This document shows, piece by piece, positions 33,405-44,909 of a stretch of 64,000 nt of DNA. The stretch is from assembly GCA_963383645.1 (NCBI GenBank), contig OY726559.1:116425441-116489440 (forward strand). The letters are read 5' to 3'. A program made the translations under genes and the position numbers. Within the stretch, counting starts at the first letter, position 1. Each line of letters begins with the position of its first letter. The stretch is from Muscardinus avellanarius (Eukaryota; Chordata; Mammalia; Rodentia; Gliridae). The notes beneath the pieces are model-generated. The model saw only the letters and a program-made list of their open reading frames with translations. It did no database searches and was not told the DNA's origin.

Positions 33405-34730
33405 CAAAAGTAGGAGTTGCATTGTCAACATGGCTGAATAGAGGTATCCAGTGCTCATGTCCTCCATAAAGAAGGAACAAAGCAACAAGTAAATCCCCAC
33501 ACACTCTGGAAAGGGCAGCAGGAGATGACAGGAGGCCAGGTGGCACAGATGCAGATGCCTAGAGAGGTACACAAAGCACCGGCACTGTGACCTCTCCTCC
33601 CTAGTCAGGACCAGCCTGGAGCCAAGGACGACTCCCTACTGCAGGAAAGAGGGACGTGCAAACGCCTCAGAAAACCCTATCACCAATACACACGCTTGGA
33701 GTTTCTGCTACAGAAAAGTCTTCATAGGCCCTGAACCCAGTTTGAAGACTTGACTATAGACTGCATGCCCGTATGGCTCCAAAGAAACTCATCTCGTATC
33801 TCCTTGCTCCCTGATACACAGCTATTATGAGAAGGGAATGTCCTGCTCTGGAGACCAACAACCACTTCGTCTTCCTCTCCTGCAGGTCCCATGGTCATTC
33901 CATCATGCTCACAGGAAAGATAAATATTGATAAGGATGCAAATAAAGAAAAAGAAAGCCTTGTATGCTGTAGGTGGGAGTGTAAGTTGGTACAGCTATTT
34001 TAGAAAACTATGTGAAATTTCCTTAAAAAAAAATGGCAAACAGAACTACCGTTTGATCCAGCAATCCCATTTTGGATATGAAGAAAATGAAATCAGTATC
34101 TCAAAAAGCTATCATTACTTTCCTATTTATTACTTTACTCATAATGAACACAGTAAGGAAACAAACAAAATGCCTGTCAGTAGGGGAATGGATAAAGAAA
34201 ATGCAGCGTATATATATGCAATAGATTATTATTTAGTCTTAGGAAAGAAGGAAATCTCCCATTTGTGACAATCATGAACCTAAAAGAATTATGATAAAGT
34301 GAGATAAGACAGAAAGGGAAAGATAAATATCACATGATCTCATATGTGGAATCATTTAATTGAACTCAAAGAAGCACAGAGTACAATGGCAGTCGGCAGG
34401 GGGTAGAGGGAAATGAGGAGATATTGGCTAAAGAGTATGTTTTTTCATGCCAGATAAATAAATTCTGAAGACCTAATGTATTTTATATTGACCATAGTTA
34501 ATAATTCTATATTATATATTTGAAATATGTTAAAAGGATAGATCTTAAGTATTCTCAACATTAAAAAATGTAAAGTAATAGATATGTTAATCATCTTAAC
34601 TGTGATCATGTGTGTATATACAAAGATCAAAACATGTTGTACAACTTAAAATATGCATATATACTAAATGTATATATAATTTCTATTTATCAATTATACT
34701 CCAATAAAGCTGAAAAATAAACCTCATAGA
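33405..34730 (+). mobile_element. Ancient L1 fragments (5'-UTR-like then 3' part)
   Basis: 33405-33920 resembles an old L1 5' end (atggctgaatagagg, agaaggaacaaagcaacaag). 33930-34730 matches the ORF2 C-terminal/3' UTR region (gtaggtgggagtgtaag, gatccagcaatcccat, tcatatgtggaatc) and ends with an A-run near 34738. ORF2 between them is missing. A short frame at 33927-34268 is an L1 relic, not a gene. Confidence 0.6.
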
Positions 34731-35467
34731 AAAAAAAATGGGCCTGATAATCTCGTGAAATGAAAAGAAGATAAAGCCAGCCCTACATTTAGTTCACAAA
34801 CAAGTATTTATTTTACTTTTACAAATGGCAACTATTTCCAATAAGAACTTTAGTTAGCTCTTTCTAAAATACAAATTTATGCAAATCAATAAATGTAATT
34901 CACCAAATTAATAGAAATAATATGATTTTATTAACAGATGCAGAAAAAGCATTTGACAAACCCCAACACCCTTTCATGATAAAAAAGAAACCACTGAGAA
35001 AATTAGAAATAGAAGGAAGCTACCTCAACATTATAAAGGCTATATACAACAAATCAAAAGAATTCCCTTTAAAATTATGAATAGGGAAAACTAACAGAAT
35101 TTCCCTTAAGATCAGGAACAAGACAAGAATGTCCACTGTCACACCACTCCTATTCAACATAGTACTCAAAATTCAAGCCTCAGCAGTAAGACAGGAAAAA
35201 GATGTCAAAGGAATACAACCAGAGAAAGAAGAACTGAAACTATCTTTGTGATGGCATGATCTTTTACATAGAAGATTCAATAAACTCATCAAAAAGACTT
35301 ATAAAGCTAATACTTTCAGCAAAGAAGGATATAAAAATCAACCTACAAAAATCATTAGCATTCCTTTATACCTATCACAAATCCACTGAAAAAGAAATAC
35401 AGAAAACAATTCCACTCACAATGACCTCAAAAAAGATAAAATACTTAGGAATAAATTTAACCAAAGA

Positions 35468-35668
35468 TGCTGGGCATGGTGGCACACACTTGTAATCCCC
35501 GCGCTTGGGAGGCGGAGACAGGAGGATGGCGCAGGTTCGAAGCCAGCCTCGCTGGCTTAAGAGACCCTGTTTCCAAATTTAAAAAATATAAAAATAGGTC
35601 TGGGAGTGTATCCCGGAGGTAGAAGGGTTTCCAGGAACCCCAGTACCACCACCAAAAAAAAAAAAAAA
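35468..35668 (+). mobile_element. Young B1-dID SINE, sense
   Basis: Flanked by an 11-bp duplication ttaaccaaaga (35457-35467 and 35669-35679). B1 half with gcgcttgggaggcggagac, ID-like half ending aaccccagtaccacc, and a poly(A) tail. Confidence 0.93.
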
Positions 35669-35875
35669 TTAACCAAAGAGGTGAAAGGTCTCTATAATGA
35701 ATATTATAAAACACTAAAGAAAGAAATTGAAGAATAATTTGGAAGATGGAAAGACCTCCCATGCTCTTAGATAGGCAGAATAAATATAATCAAAATAGCC
35801 ATCCTGCCAAATGCTATCTACACATTCAACATAATTCCTATCAAAACACCTGGCAGAGGTAGCGCATTCTGCTGT

Positions 35876-36394
35876 ATGACAGAGTCGCAGCTGGGAAAAG
35901 AATTCCGGAAGACTGCAAAACTGAAGCCATTATCTCTCATTATCTTAATTATTATAATGATAATATTAATTATTCTTTGGGAGAATTTGAAAATTATTTT
36001 GAATAGGGATTGCTGTTTTGTAATAACTTGGGAAATTGATATAAATATGACTGGAAAATGTCCTAAGATTTGTGCTGGTAATATTACTAAGGAAAATATG
36101 ACTAATGGTGAAATCTTTAAGAAGCTACATAGAAAAGAGCTCTCTGCTCCTCTGCTTATAACACCTAACTCACTTAAGGTTTTAGCCATGAAAGGAAAAG
36201 CAACTTTAGGCAAATTATATGTACTGTGCAAGGCCCTCTGTATGTTGCTTATGTTAGGGGATCAACTGTGGTATCACCCTCGGGGGGCTAGTGCTAATCA
36301 GAATACTTTTCTACCTCCAACCAGTCCTCCCATTTCCTATACAGGAATATATGATGAGAACGGAAGTCACATAGTTAATATTAATGGAAAATGA
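35876..36394 (+). pseudogene. sag-like (superantigen) ORF in the LTR, broken
   Basis: 172-aa frame starting 25 bp into the LTR, as MMTV sag does. The layout is a type II membrane glycoprotein: basic N-terminus (residues 1-18), hydrophobic segment (about 19-36), then an ectodomain with sequons at N57, N69, N74 and N162. Short motifs resemble the Sag family by recall: a GD..W element (128-132), a YTG.YD element (155-160) and a V..NGK element (167-172). The frame ends at TGA 36392-36394. The same frame continues for 19 codons with LPF and a PPW element, then a second TGA at 36452-36454, and degenerates further on. In MMTV, Sag binds MHC class II and T-cell-receptor V-beta; the polymorphic C-terminal region that contacts V-beta is lost here. 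Pfam-type search is needed for proof; a chance ORF is possible but unlikely given position, topology and motifs. Confidence 0.65.
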
Positions 36395-36974
36395 GTTGAC
36401 ATTAAAACTCTCCCATTCCTACAGAAGTTGGGTAGGAAGGGACCTCCTTGGTGACTGCTCACTAAAGCACAAAAGAATTCTCTCAGTAAACAATAAGTAT
36501 TATAGAAAATTAAGGTGTAGACACTGTATGTTAGATTATGAGAAATACAATAAGTTCAGTGTTGGTTTGGTGGTTAGGTCAGAATATATTAATAGAATAC
36601 CTAGTGGTTAGAATAGCGGATAATAGCAATTAACCTTAGAAGTAGAGACAGTAAGTCTAGCATTTAGCAGTCAAAATAGAAAATAAAATAAGTTTAGTTA
36701 TAGTTCATCATTTATGATATAAAAGGTTATAGGTTAAGCATAGCTCAGTAAATGTTTAAAAATATTATAAATAGATTAGAATAAGTTATGTAAGTCACCT
36801 CTTAACATATTTAAATGAAGAATAGAAAGAACAGGATGAATAGGTGGTTTCGAAGTGTGCCTGCTTCGTGGAATTTAGGTTAATGAAAAGTAAAGTACGT
36901 ATGATGTGGTTTTGAAAAACTAAATGAAAAACAAAGTACACATAATGTGATTTGCTGTAATCTGTAAGACTCAC

Positions 36975-36981
36975 GTATAAA
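36975..36981 (+). promoter_or_regulatory. Putative LTR TATA box
   Basis: TATAAAT about 130 bp before the LTR 3' end, where a U3/R promoter would be expected in this type of LTR. Confidence 0.45.
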
Positions 36982-37455
36982 TTATATTCATGGGCACAGG
37001 CAGATATGCCTTCTCCCTGCTACTAAGCACAGTGTCTCTCATTCTTCAATTTCACCGACCCTACATCTCCTTCAAGACTCCTGGACCGGCTGAGTCTGGA
37101 CCCCGGCAGATACCATCATCATTTTTCATAGACCTAGAGAATCAGTTATAAAATTCATATGGAAAAACAAGACACCCAGAATAGCCAAAGCAATTCTCAG
37201 CAATAAGAACCATGCAGAAGGTATCACAATACCAGACTTCAAACTGTACTATGAAGTGACAGTAATAAAAACAGCATCGTATTGATACAGACACACAGAA
37301 CGATGAAAGAGAATAGAAGACTCAAACAAAGCCCCATATCTATAACCAATTAATCTTTGATAAAGGTTCCAAAGATATACACTGGAGAAGACACAGGCTT
37401 TTCAACAAATGCTGTTGGGAAAACTGTACAATCATATGTAGAAAAATGTGACTAA

Positions 37456-37665
37456 CCAGGCGTGGTGGCGCACACTTGTAATCCCAGCATTTGAGAGGCT
37501 GAGACTGGAGGATCACAGTTAGCGGACAGCCTCAGCTACTTAGTGAGGCACTCCATGACTTAGTGAGACCCTGTTTCAAAATAAAGAATAAAAATAGGGC
37601 AGGGGGTGTAGCTCGGAGGTCAAATGGCCCTGGGTCCCATCCCCAGACCCGCAAAAAAAGGGGGG
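37456..37665 (+). mobile_element. B1-dID SINE, sense (older subtype)
   Basis: ccaggcgtggtggcgcacac ... then ID-like half gggggtgtagctcggaggtc and catccccagacccgc. It belongs to the subtype ending 'ccagaccc' rather than 'ccagtaccacc'. Inserted in L1 host 3; flanks share gactaa. Confidence 0.88.
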
Positions 37666-38471
37666 GGAGACTAAACTCTAACCTCTCACCCTGCACAAAA
37701 GTCAATTAAATATGGCTCAAAGCCCTAGAAATTAGATTTAAAAAAAAAACTTTGAAACTGCTAGAAAAAGTGTAAGACCAACACTCCAACAGGTAGAAAC
37801 GTCCTCAATAAGAGCTCAAGAAATTAAAACAAGAATTAATGAATGAGATATAATTAAATTTTAAAACTTCTGCTCAGAAAACCATCAAGATGCTACAGAG
37901 AGCCCACAGAATGGGAGATCTTCACCACGAACCTCTCTGACAAAGATCTAAAATCCAGAATTTATTAAGACCTTAAGAGGCTGAACACTAAAAAAATAAA
38001 ATAAAATAAAAAATAGTCAACTGAACTTAATAGACACTTTTCTAAAGAAAGACATACAAATGGCCAAAAAATATATGAAAAATATTCCATCATCTTTAGC
38101 AATCAGGAAAATGCAAATCAAAACTACACTGAGATTCCATCTAAATCCAGTTCAGTATGGCAATCATCAAGAACACAAAAATAAAATAATAGATGCTGGT
38201 GAGTATGTAGAGAAATCAGAACTCTATTACACTGTTGGTGGTACTGCAAACTAGTACAGCCACTTTGAAATCTGTGGAGATTTCTTAGAAGGTTGGAAAT
38301 GGAACTACCATATGACCCAGTGATAGCCCTCCTGGACATCTGCCCAAAGGAGATAAAATTAAAATATTATAATCAGACCTTCATATCCATGTTCATAGCA
38401 GTACAAATTACAATAGCCAAACTATAGAATCAGCCTAGATATCCATCAATAGATGAATGGATCACAGAACT

Positions 38472-39506
38472 TTTTAAAATAAATTTTTATTGGTACATTG
38501 TAGTCATACATCTTAATGGGATAAAAAAAAAACTTGTGGAGATGTACATGCACACATCACCCAATCAGTCCTTACCCAATCCCTAACCCCTTCCCTCTCC
38601 CTCTGTCCTTCCCATGTTTGGTTTCCTGATTAACTTTGATATGTTTAAGTACATTATGTGTTTTAAAGAGTTTACCTCTTCCCCCCTCCCATCCCCTCAG
38701 ATAGGTCACCTTAACTGCTCTTCTATAGTATCCCTTCTTCATCTAGAGTTCCTCCTATTACCCATTTCACACATTAGGAAAAGCATCTGATTTCTTATTT
38801 TTTGTGACATTTCACTGTAAATGCCATAATTTTGTTCTCCCATATGGCTAGGCAAAGTTCTGTTTGTGTACATATCCCATAGTTTTATAATCCACTCATC
38901 CACTGAAGGACATCTTGGCTGGTTCCACAGTTTGGCAATGGTGAACTGTGCAGCTATGAACATGGTTGCTCATGCATTAGTTTGGTATTTTGGTTTTCAT
39001 TCTTTTTGGTAGCTACTCAGAGGTGGTATTGCTAGATCATATGGTAAGCTCATTTTCCTTCTTCTAAGGATCTTCCATATTGTTTTCCAAAGTGGTTGCA
39101 ATAACTTGCAATCCCTCCAACAATGTATTAGAGCTTCTATTTCTCCACATCCGAAAAATTACAGTTTTTTTCTTCCTTGGAAGTCCTTCTTTTAATTTCC
39201 ACACTTATTCCCACTTACTGAAATCTTAAAAGCCAGAAGGTGAGTAACTTTAACAAGATGATCTACTCACAACCAATTTTTTTTTTTAATAGAGGTCACT
39301 TGGATCTGGGAATCTGCTGAGAGATGAGGTGAGACAGCAGCAGCTTCTAGTGCTTTCTGGCCACATGGTTGCAAGGACCTACTGGCCCTTTGCTGTGGAG
39401 CAGGTCCCAGTCCCAGGCCTGCTGCGTGGCAGGCTCCAGGCCCGGCCCAGCTGGCTCCAGACCCGGCCTCTGCACGGCAGGCTCTGGGCCCAGCCTTGCT
39501 GGCTTG
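38472..39506 (-). mobile_element. Inverted L1 3' fragment with a non-L1 GC-rich 5' end
   Basis: Flanked by ggatcac(a)(g/a)aactt copies (about 38459-38472 and 39508-39521). On the minus strand the 3' side is an L1 end (T-run/ataaatttttattgg at 38478) running into ORF2 C-terminal sequence up to about 39165. The element's 5' part (39170-39506) is not L1-like and is GC-rich at 39400-39500, with two related segments around tgctgcgtggcaggct and ctgcacggcaggct. It is probably a chimeric or template-switched retro-insertion. Confidence 0.65.
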
Positions 39507-40242
39507 GATCACAAAACTTTGGTATATATACACAATGAAATTTTACTCAGCCATAATAAAAACAAAATCTAACCATTTGCAGGTAAAGAGAACTCAAGAA
39601 TATCAATACTAAGTGAGTACACCCCGTCCCAGAGAAAAAGTAGATGTATTTTCTCTCTTATATATGGAAGCTAGAGAGATGTTCAGAAATAAGGGCAAAA
39701 TCAGAGAGATGAGCAGAGACTCCAGGGGAGTGAGTGAGGGGGATTAGGGAAAGAAGGGAGACAAGATAAAGTCATAAAGAATGCATAGAAGCAATAATGC
39801 CATTAACATATACAAAATTGCCAATTCCTACCTCAAAACCTTGTGGGGTGAGGGGGAGGGTGGGAGAGTCCTGGTGGGGACAGCAACAACAGTTGTATGT
39901 GTATATTTTTTTAACACTCTGTACCCTACTATTAGGTAAAATCACAATACACCCAATTAATATATATACATATAAAAGGCCCAAAAATAAATAAATAAAT
40001 GCAACTTTATTCTTTAGCATTAGGTATTTGAGCTTCCTGAATGAAAATAACTAGTGAAAAATATAAGAGGAAAATTATAGTATAACTAATATGGACCAGT
40101 CTACAATTTCCCAAGCTAAAACACTTAATTCATTTGAGATTCATCCAGAAGATTTTAAAATCAGAAATAAAATTTATTATGTTTTTAGGTGTCATAATTT
40201 AATAAAAGATGGAGTTCTTCGAGGAGTTAAAATCCTCAGAGG

Positions 40243-40466
40243 AGCCAGGCGTGGTGGCACAAGCTGATAACCCCAGTGTTTAGGAGGCTGAGACAGGAGG
40301 ATCATAGGTTTGAAGCCAGCCTCAGCTACTTAGTGAGCCCCTCTGCAACTTAGTGAGACCCTGTTTTCAAATAAAGTATAAAATAGGTATGGAAATACAG
40401 CCCAGAGTAGAAAAGCCCCTGGGTTCTACCCCCAGTACCACACACACACACACACACACAAAAAAA
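40243..40466 (+). mobile_element. B1-dID SINE, sense, with (CA)n tail
   Basis: Perfect 14-bp duplication aaaatcctcagagg (40229-40242 and 40467-40480). The ID-like half ends ccccagtaccacac and runs into a (CA)n stretch (about 40440-40460) and poly(A). Confidence 0.92.
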
Positions 40467-40514
40467 AAAATCCTCAGAGGTGTCACCACCACTTTGACAA
40501 CTTGTAGCACATTC

Positions 40515-40735
40515 TAATGGTGTTTTCTATGCTGTTTGCTTACTATATGCCAAGCACTCTGCAGAGGATTTTACAAGGATTAACTCATTTAATCCTCAAA
40601 ATAACCCTGAGGTAGATACTGGTACACATATTTTATGGATGAGAAAATTAAAACATAATAAGGTAATTGAGTTGCCCAAGGCCACGCAGAAGGTAAGGGT
40701 GGAACCAGAAGTTAATCCCAGCAGTAAAACCACAA
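40515..40735 (-). mobile_element. MIR SINE, antisense
   Basis: ttgcttactatatgccaagc, then aactcatttaatcctc, then ggatgagaaaattaaaac and gcccaaggccacgcag: the standard antisense MIR order, well preserved. Confidence 0.85.
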
Positions 40736-41150
40736 AGTTCTATTCCTGTCCACTGTGCAACAATGCATCTCAACCTGACACAGAGATGAGGCAAAGTCTC
40801 AGAAGGAATCAGACTGGGCCTTCACTGCCTGGCCTCTAGGACTAAGAAACTGTGAAACCTACTGAAATCATCTCTGGGACCATGAGTCCAAATAACTGCA
40901 GTGTGAGAACATTAACAACTTTCATAATGGATAATATTAACAACACTGATAAATAATCAATAGCTTGTACTATGATGTATCACTTCTCTGCCTTAGCTTT
41001 ATACTTTTCACACATTCATTTGGAAACTTCCTAAATAGACTATTGCCAATGACCAAATCAATATTCACTGTTATGACAAAAGTCAGTATCCACTTATCAT
41101 TAACAAATTCTCAGACAACTAGGAAGAAAAGGATACAGATAGACATAAGT
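40736..41150. other. Intergenic, no feature recognised
   Basis: Unique-looking, non-coding sequence; the ORFs at 40639-40839 and 40965-41153 are short and without domains. Confidence 0.4.
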
Positions 41151-41600
41151 TAACCAAAGGCATATCCAATATAGCAGTAATAGCTAAAAACTACAAACTA
41201 CCCAAATACCCATCAAAAGTAGAAAAATACAAAATTTTGTAACACATTCATATAATTCAATATAATAATAATGAGAATTAATGGATAATGGATATATGCA
41301 TAAAATGAGTGTTAAGTGAAAGAAGCCACATATAGCAGTACTATATGATTCTTTAATATATAAAGTACAAAAACAGGTAAGACCAACTTAGTGTTAGGAG
41401 ACAGGATAATGACTGCTCTTTTACAGGGTGGAGGGCCTAGAAGGAGACCCAGCTGAGGCTCTTTGGGGGAGGTGGTGGCAACGTTCTGCTTCTTAGTCTG
41501 GGTGTTGGTTACAAGAATGTTTGGTATGAGAAAATCCATCCATTTGTACCCTTATGATTTGTGTACATTTCTATATATATAAAAAGTTCACACAAATACA
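41150..41600 (+). mobile_element. Ancient L1 3' end (L1M-type)
   Basis: Diverged order typical of old L1 3' regions: gtgaaagaagccacatatag, tctgggtgttggttacaag, then cccttatgatttgtgtacatttc. Very old and full of indels. Confidence 0.55.
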
Positions 41601-41793
41601 AAGTCTGGAATGTAGGCAGCAGGTCAAAAGGAAAATAATGTATGCCTCCTCTGTACTCTCCCCGTCCTTTGTGAAGGCTGACTGTATTCCTCCCCATGCT
41701 TCCCTCTCCTATACATCCTCTGACCATCTGATGACTCCTTCATAATTATTTCTTAATTCTACCTTCAGTCTCACATTTCCAACTTAGATTTCA

Positions 41794-42013
41794 GCCAGGC
41801 ATAGTGGCATATGACTGTAATCCCAATACTTGGGAGGCTGAGACAGGAGGATCACAGGTTCACAGCCAGCCTGAGCCAAATAAGTGAGACCCTCAGCAAC
41901 TTATTAAGACCATGTGTCAAAATAAAAATTAAAATAGGGCTCTGGGTATATCTCAGAGGTAGAGTACCCCATACTCCTCCCCCCACCCCAAATCCCCAGT
42001 ACCAGTACCATAC
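41794..42013 (+). mobile_element. Old B1-dID SINE, sense
   Basis: gccaggcatagtggcatatg ... gacaggaggatcacagg, and an ID-like half (gggtatatctcagaggtag). Its 3' end runs directly into the alternating purine-pyrimidine repeat. Confidence 0.85.
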
Positions 42014-42017
42014 ACAA

Positions 42018-42048
42018 ACATGCATGCGCGCGCATGCGCGCGCACGCG

Positions 42049-42093
<45 letters not shown>
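42018..42093. repeat. Alternating purine-pyrimidine microsatellite (CG/CA)n
   Basis: About 76 bp of unbroken purine-pyrimidine alternation: atgcatgcgcgcgc blocks, then (CG)n, then (CA)n. It grew from the tail of the preceding SINE. Such sequence readily adopts Z-DNA. Its high CpG content is unusual for old DNA. Confidence 0.95.
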
Positions 42094-42095
<2 letters not shown>

Positions 42096-43109
42096 ATGTT
42101 TCAGCACCCTGAATGTTGATGACCTCAAGATGCCAGAAAGTATAGGGCACAAGATAAGATGATTAACCAAACAAGGCCATATAATATCTGGGAGTTAAGG
42201 GGGAGCACTCTGGCATGCTGGAAAAGTTTAAGAGAAGAAAAGGCACCTGGGAATTAAACTTGAGAACCCTGACAGCTGAGGGTCCTGACAGAAAAGAAGG
42301 CAGAGAATAACCAGGACAAGGAAGGAAGAAGGAACCCCGGAGGAAGGAAGGGGCTAAATTGAGCTGCCGGGGAGCTCCTCACCCCCACTCCTCCCTCCCC
42401 TCTTGCGCCTAAGAGAGACCAGGGGCCACAGCACACAACCCTCTCTGCTGAAAAGCTTCTGTCAGCCACTCCAAAACCCACCCAAGCCCCCAACTACACC
42501 TGAGAAATGAGGCTCCCCTAAATATTTACAATGCAACTTTGGATGGGAGGCCCTATTTAATATAAGGGAAGGAGAGCTCAGAACACTTCAGTGTGCCTGA
42601 AGTCAGCCAGGGACAAAGAAGAAAAGAATGAATGCCATTTCTCAGGTTTTAACCACAGAGTATCATGGTCTTCCCCACTTTTATACTATTCCCCTATTTT
42701 TTTTCTTACAATGTTCCTACCTCTTTTGCCATGTTTTTCCAGGAAGGTTCTCAATCACTGAGTTTAAAAATATAAAATAAAGAAGCAAATGTAAATATTT
42801 AGAGGAGCCTTACTCACAAGTGACAATTACCCTGAACTTGTGCTCTATCTTAAGACATGAAAGCCTGCTATGATATTTTAAAGTTTAGAAAGGGTACAGA
42901 AAGGACCAGATCAAATATCCTTTAAGGGGGAGGGGGACACATTTACCTATGTATATTCTTGAAAAAGAAAAAGACATTTACATTTGTATGACCTCTCTAC
43001 TGGTATATGTCTATACAAATGTAAAAGGTAACCCAATTAAGACAGCTGATATTAGGATAACAACTAACCTCTGATAATTATATAATAGCTATGTTTTAAT
43101 ACAGCTAAA
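42094..43109. other. Non-repetitive intergenic block with a GC-rich core
   Basis: No transposon recognised. 42280-42520 is relatively GC-rich, and 42540-42620 has a TATA-like ttaatataag followed by a purine-rich stretch. No ORF with recognisable content. It could be regulatory, but nothing proves it. Confidence 0.35.
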
Positions 43110-43330
43110 CTATTGAGCAATGTGTCAGATAATTGAACTAATTAGCATATATAATATTTCAAAACAGCTCTTTAAAGGAGGCATTAATTATCCTCACTTG
43201 AATATGAGGAAACAAGATTCAGAAAGGCTACTGTGCCCAAGATGAACAGCATAAGAAGGAAGAGACTGGAGGCAAACCCAAGCAGGAGTGGGCCAAACTC
43301 CACAGCCTTTGTAGTTAACATTGCTCCATG
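43110..43330 (-). mobile_element. MIR SINE, antisense, diverged
   Basis: aaaacagctctttaaaggagg, atgaggaaacaagattcagaaagg and tgcccaagatgaacagc in the antisense MIR order. Confidence 0.6.
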
Positions 43331-44054
43331 CTGCCTGATGGTCTGATCTACTCAACATGGCACAAATGTGACAACAGTCATGTTAAATCAACCCCATCAT
43401 ATGAAAAAAAAACCTCAAAAGGGATTTTTTGAGTTTTTTTTAATAAGAATTGCATAAAAACTAAAAATAATAAATAAAACATACCCACAGTACAGATGAA
43501 TATAATGGTACTTATTTTGAGTGACAGTACACTTTACGTGAGCACTAGTGGGTGCCAACAAAGAAAAAGGAAACAGTGGGAAAAGTGTTGGATTCCAGGG
43601 CATGTGGATTAAAATTTTTGAACAAAGAGAGCACATTACCTCTAACCATTTAAGAAGTATTCCAAAGAGGGAATTCACCCTGAAATAGTCAAGACTCAAA
43701 AGTATCTGTTACACATAATTTCACCAATATGCTTACCACCACTGGGGATGTCATTTAAAATATGATTCTTTCTTAGGGGATTTTGCCCCAAGTTGTTTGG
43801 GAAATCCTAAAATAGAGATGAATCCTTGGGAAACTACAAGCCTCTGTGAGAACAAGTTGCTATTCAGGGATGCATGGAATGAAATAAAATACTGATGGAG
43901 AGACTGAGCAGGTCTTTATGACACAAGATGAGCAGTGATAAAGGAATCTATGACTTCAACACAAAAGTACCTCATTGATGACCTAAGGCCATACTCGAAG
44001 GACTTCTTGAACTCTATTTCAGTGATTATCCTAGTTAAATAGAGCCTCGCAACT
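43331..44054. other. Intergenic, no feature recognised
   Basis: AT-rich, non-coding, no recognised repeat. Confidence 0.4.
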
Positions 44055-44065
44055 CAGAATACTTT

Positions 44066-44263
44066 ATTTATTTATTTATTTTGGTGGTACTGGGGTTCCT
44101 GGAAACCTGTCTACCTCTGGGCTACACTCCCAGACCTATTTTATACTTTTTAAATTTGGAAACAGAGTCTCTTAAGCCAACGCGACTGGCTTCGAACCTG
44201 CGCGATCCTCCTATCTCCGCCTCCCAATTGCGGGGATTACAAGCGTGCGCCACCACACCCAGC
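44066..44263 (-). mobile_element. Young B1-dID SINE, antisense
   Basis: (TTTA)n tail, ctacactcccagacc, ending gcgccaccacacccagc. Perfect 11-bp duplication cagaatacttt (44055-44065 and 44264-44274). Confidence 0.93.
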
Positions 44264-44274
44264 CAGAATACTTT

Positions 44275-44900
44275 TTTTAATACTCCTATTTTTACCTCTT
44301 ACCTCTTAAATATCCTCCCTTAACATATACATAAGCAGGTGATATAAATACAAAACACACATGATAAGCTGGTGATTCTGTGTAACTGTCATTAACTCTA
44401 TAATCCTCTCAACAAGCAAGCCACTAACCGTTTGATCTATGCCAGGCCCTCAGACTAATGATCTCCAGTCTTCCCAGATGATTTGCCTTAGAGAGGATCT
44501 TCCTCACACCAAAGTACTATCACTCTGTTTGAAGGCTCAAATCTTTCTACTCTGTCACTTTATGCCTATCCACTCCCAGCCCTTCCAAAAACAACATGCA
44601 AGGCAACCAGCTTCCCTCTGAAGATGTACTGACCCAGGTAAGTCTTCTCAGGAGGGCAGAAATCTGGGACTGCATACATCCTGCATCCCTAACTCTGTTT
44701 CTTCTCTGTACCTGATATAGGATAGAAGAAATAAGTAGGTAGAAAGGAGACATACAGGAAGGAAAAGTAAAGTATAACTTTAATATAAGTACCTGGAGTT
44801 GAAGTGCTTCAGCCTCTACTCTACAACCCAGTTCTCTTTCCCAGATCTAACTCTCCCAAATTCCTGGGAAACACGTAGATCCTAGAGTTAATTAAAAGAA
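44275..44900. other. Intergenic, no feature recognised
   Basis: Non-coding sequence; nothing recognised. Confidence 0.4.
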
Positions 44901-44909
44901 ACTATAATT

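Larger units (their letters stand above)
35851..37108 (+). mobile_element. Solo LTR, betaretroviral (MMTV-like), 1258 bp
   Basis: The insertion into L1 host 3 starts TGGCAG and ends CCGGCA (TG...CA ends). It is flanked by the 6-bp sequences aacacc and gatacc, each one change away from aatacc, the expected L1 sequence. A 6-bp duplication is what betaretroviruses/ERVK make. Length fits the unusually long MMTV LTR (about 1.3 kb), which is long because its U3 contains the sag gene; an ORF is at the same place here. A TATA box lies near 36976, leaving about 130 bp for R and U5. No gag, pol or env is present, so this is a solo LTR left by LTR-LTR recombination. It is younger than the L1 it sits in. 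Confidence 0.75.
34865..39995 (+). mobile_element. Old L1 ORF2/3' end (host element 3), carrying an LTR, two SINEs and an inverted L1
   Basis: Starts inside the reverse-transcriptase region: DAEKAFDK (RT motif A; Asp codon at 34937-34939), then a degraded motif-C region near 35250. Continues as 35680-35850, 37109-37455, 37670-38471 and 39507-39995, including the ORF2 C-terminus (MAKKYMKNIPSSLAIRKMQ) and a 3' UTR ending near 39990. The gaps are the insertions at 35468-35668, 35851-37108, 37456-37665 and 38472-39506. Inactive. Confidence 0.8.

Noticed and set aside
39267..39533. 88-codon Ala/Gly-rich ORF, considered as a gene
   Set aside because: Spans the junction of an inverted L1 insertion and host L1; no start context or domain.
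41811..42119. ORF with His-Thr repeats
   Set aside because: Translation of a SINE plus a (CG/CA)n microsatellite.
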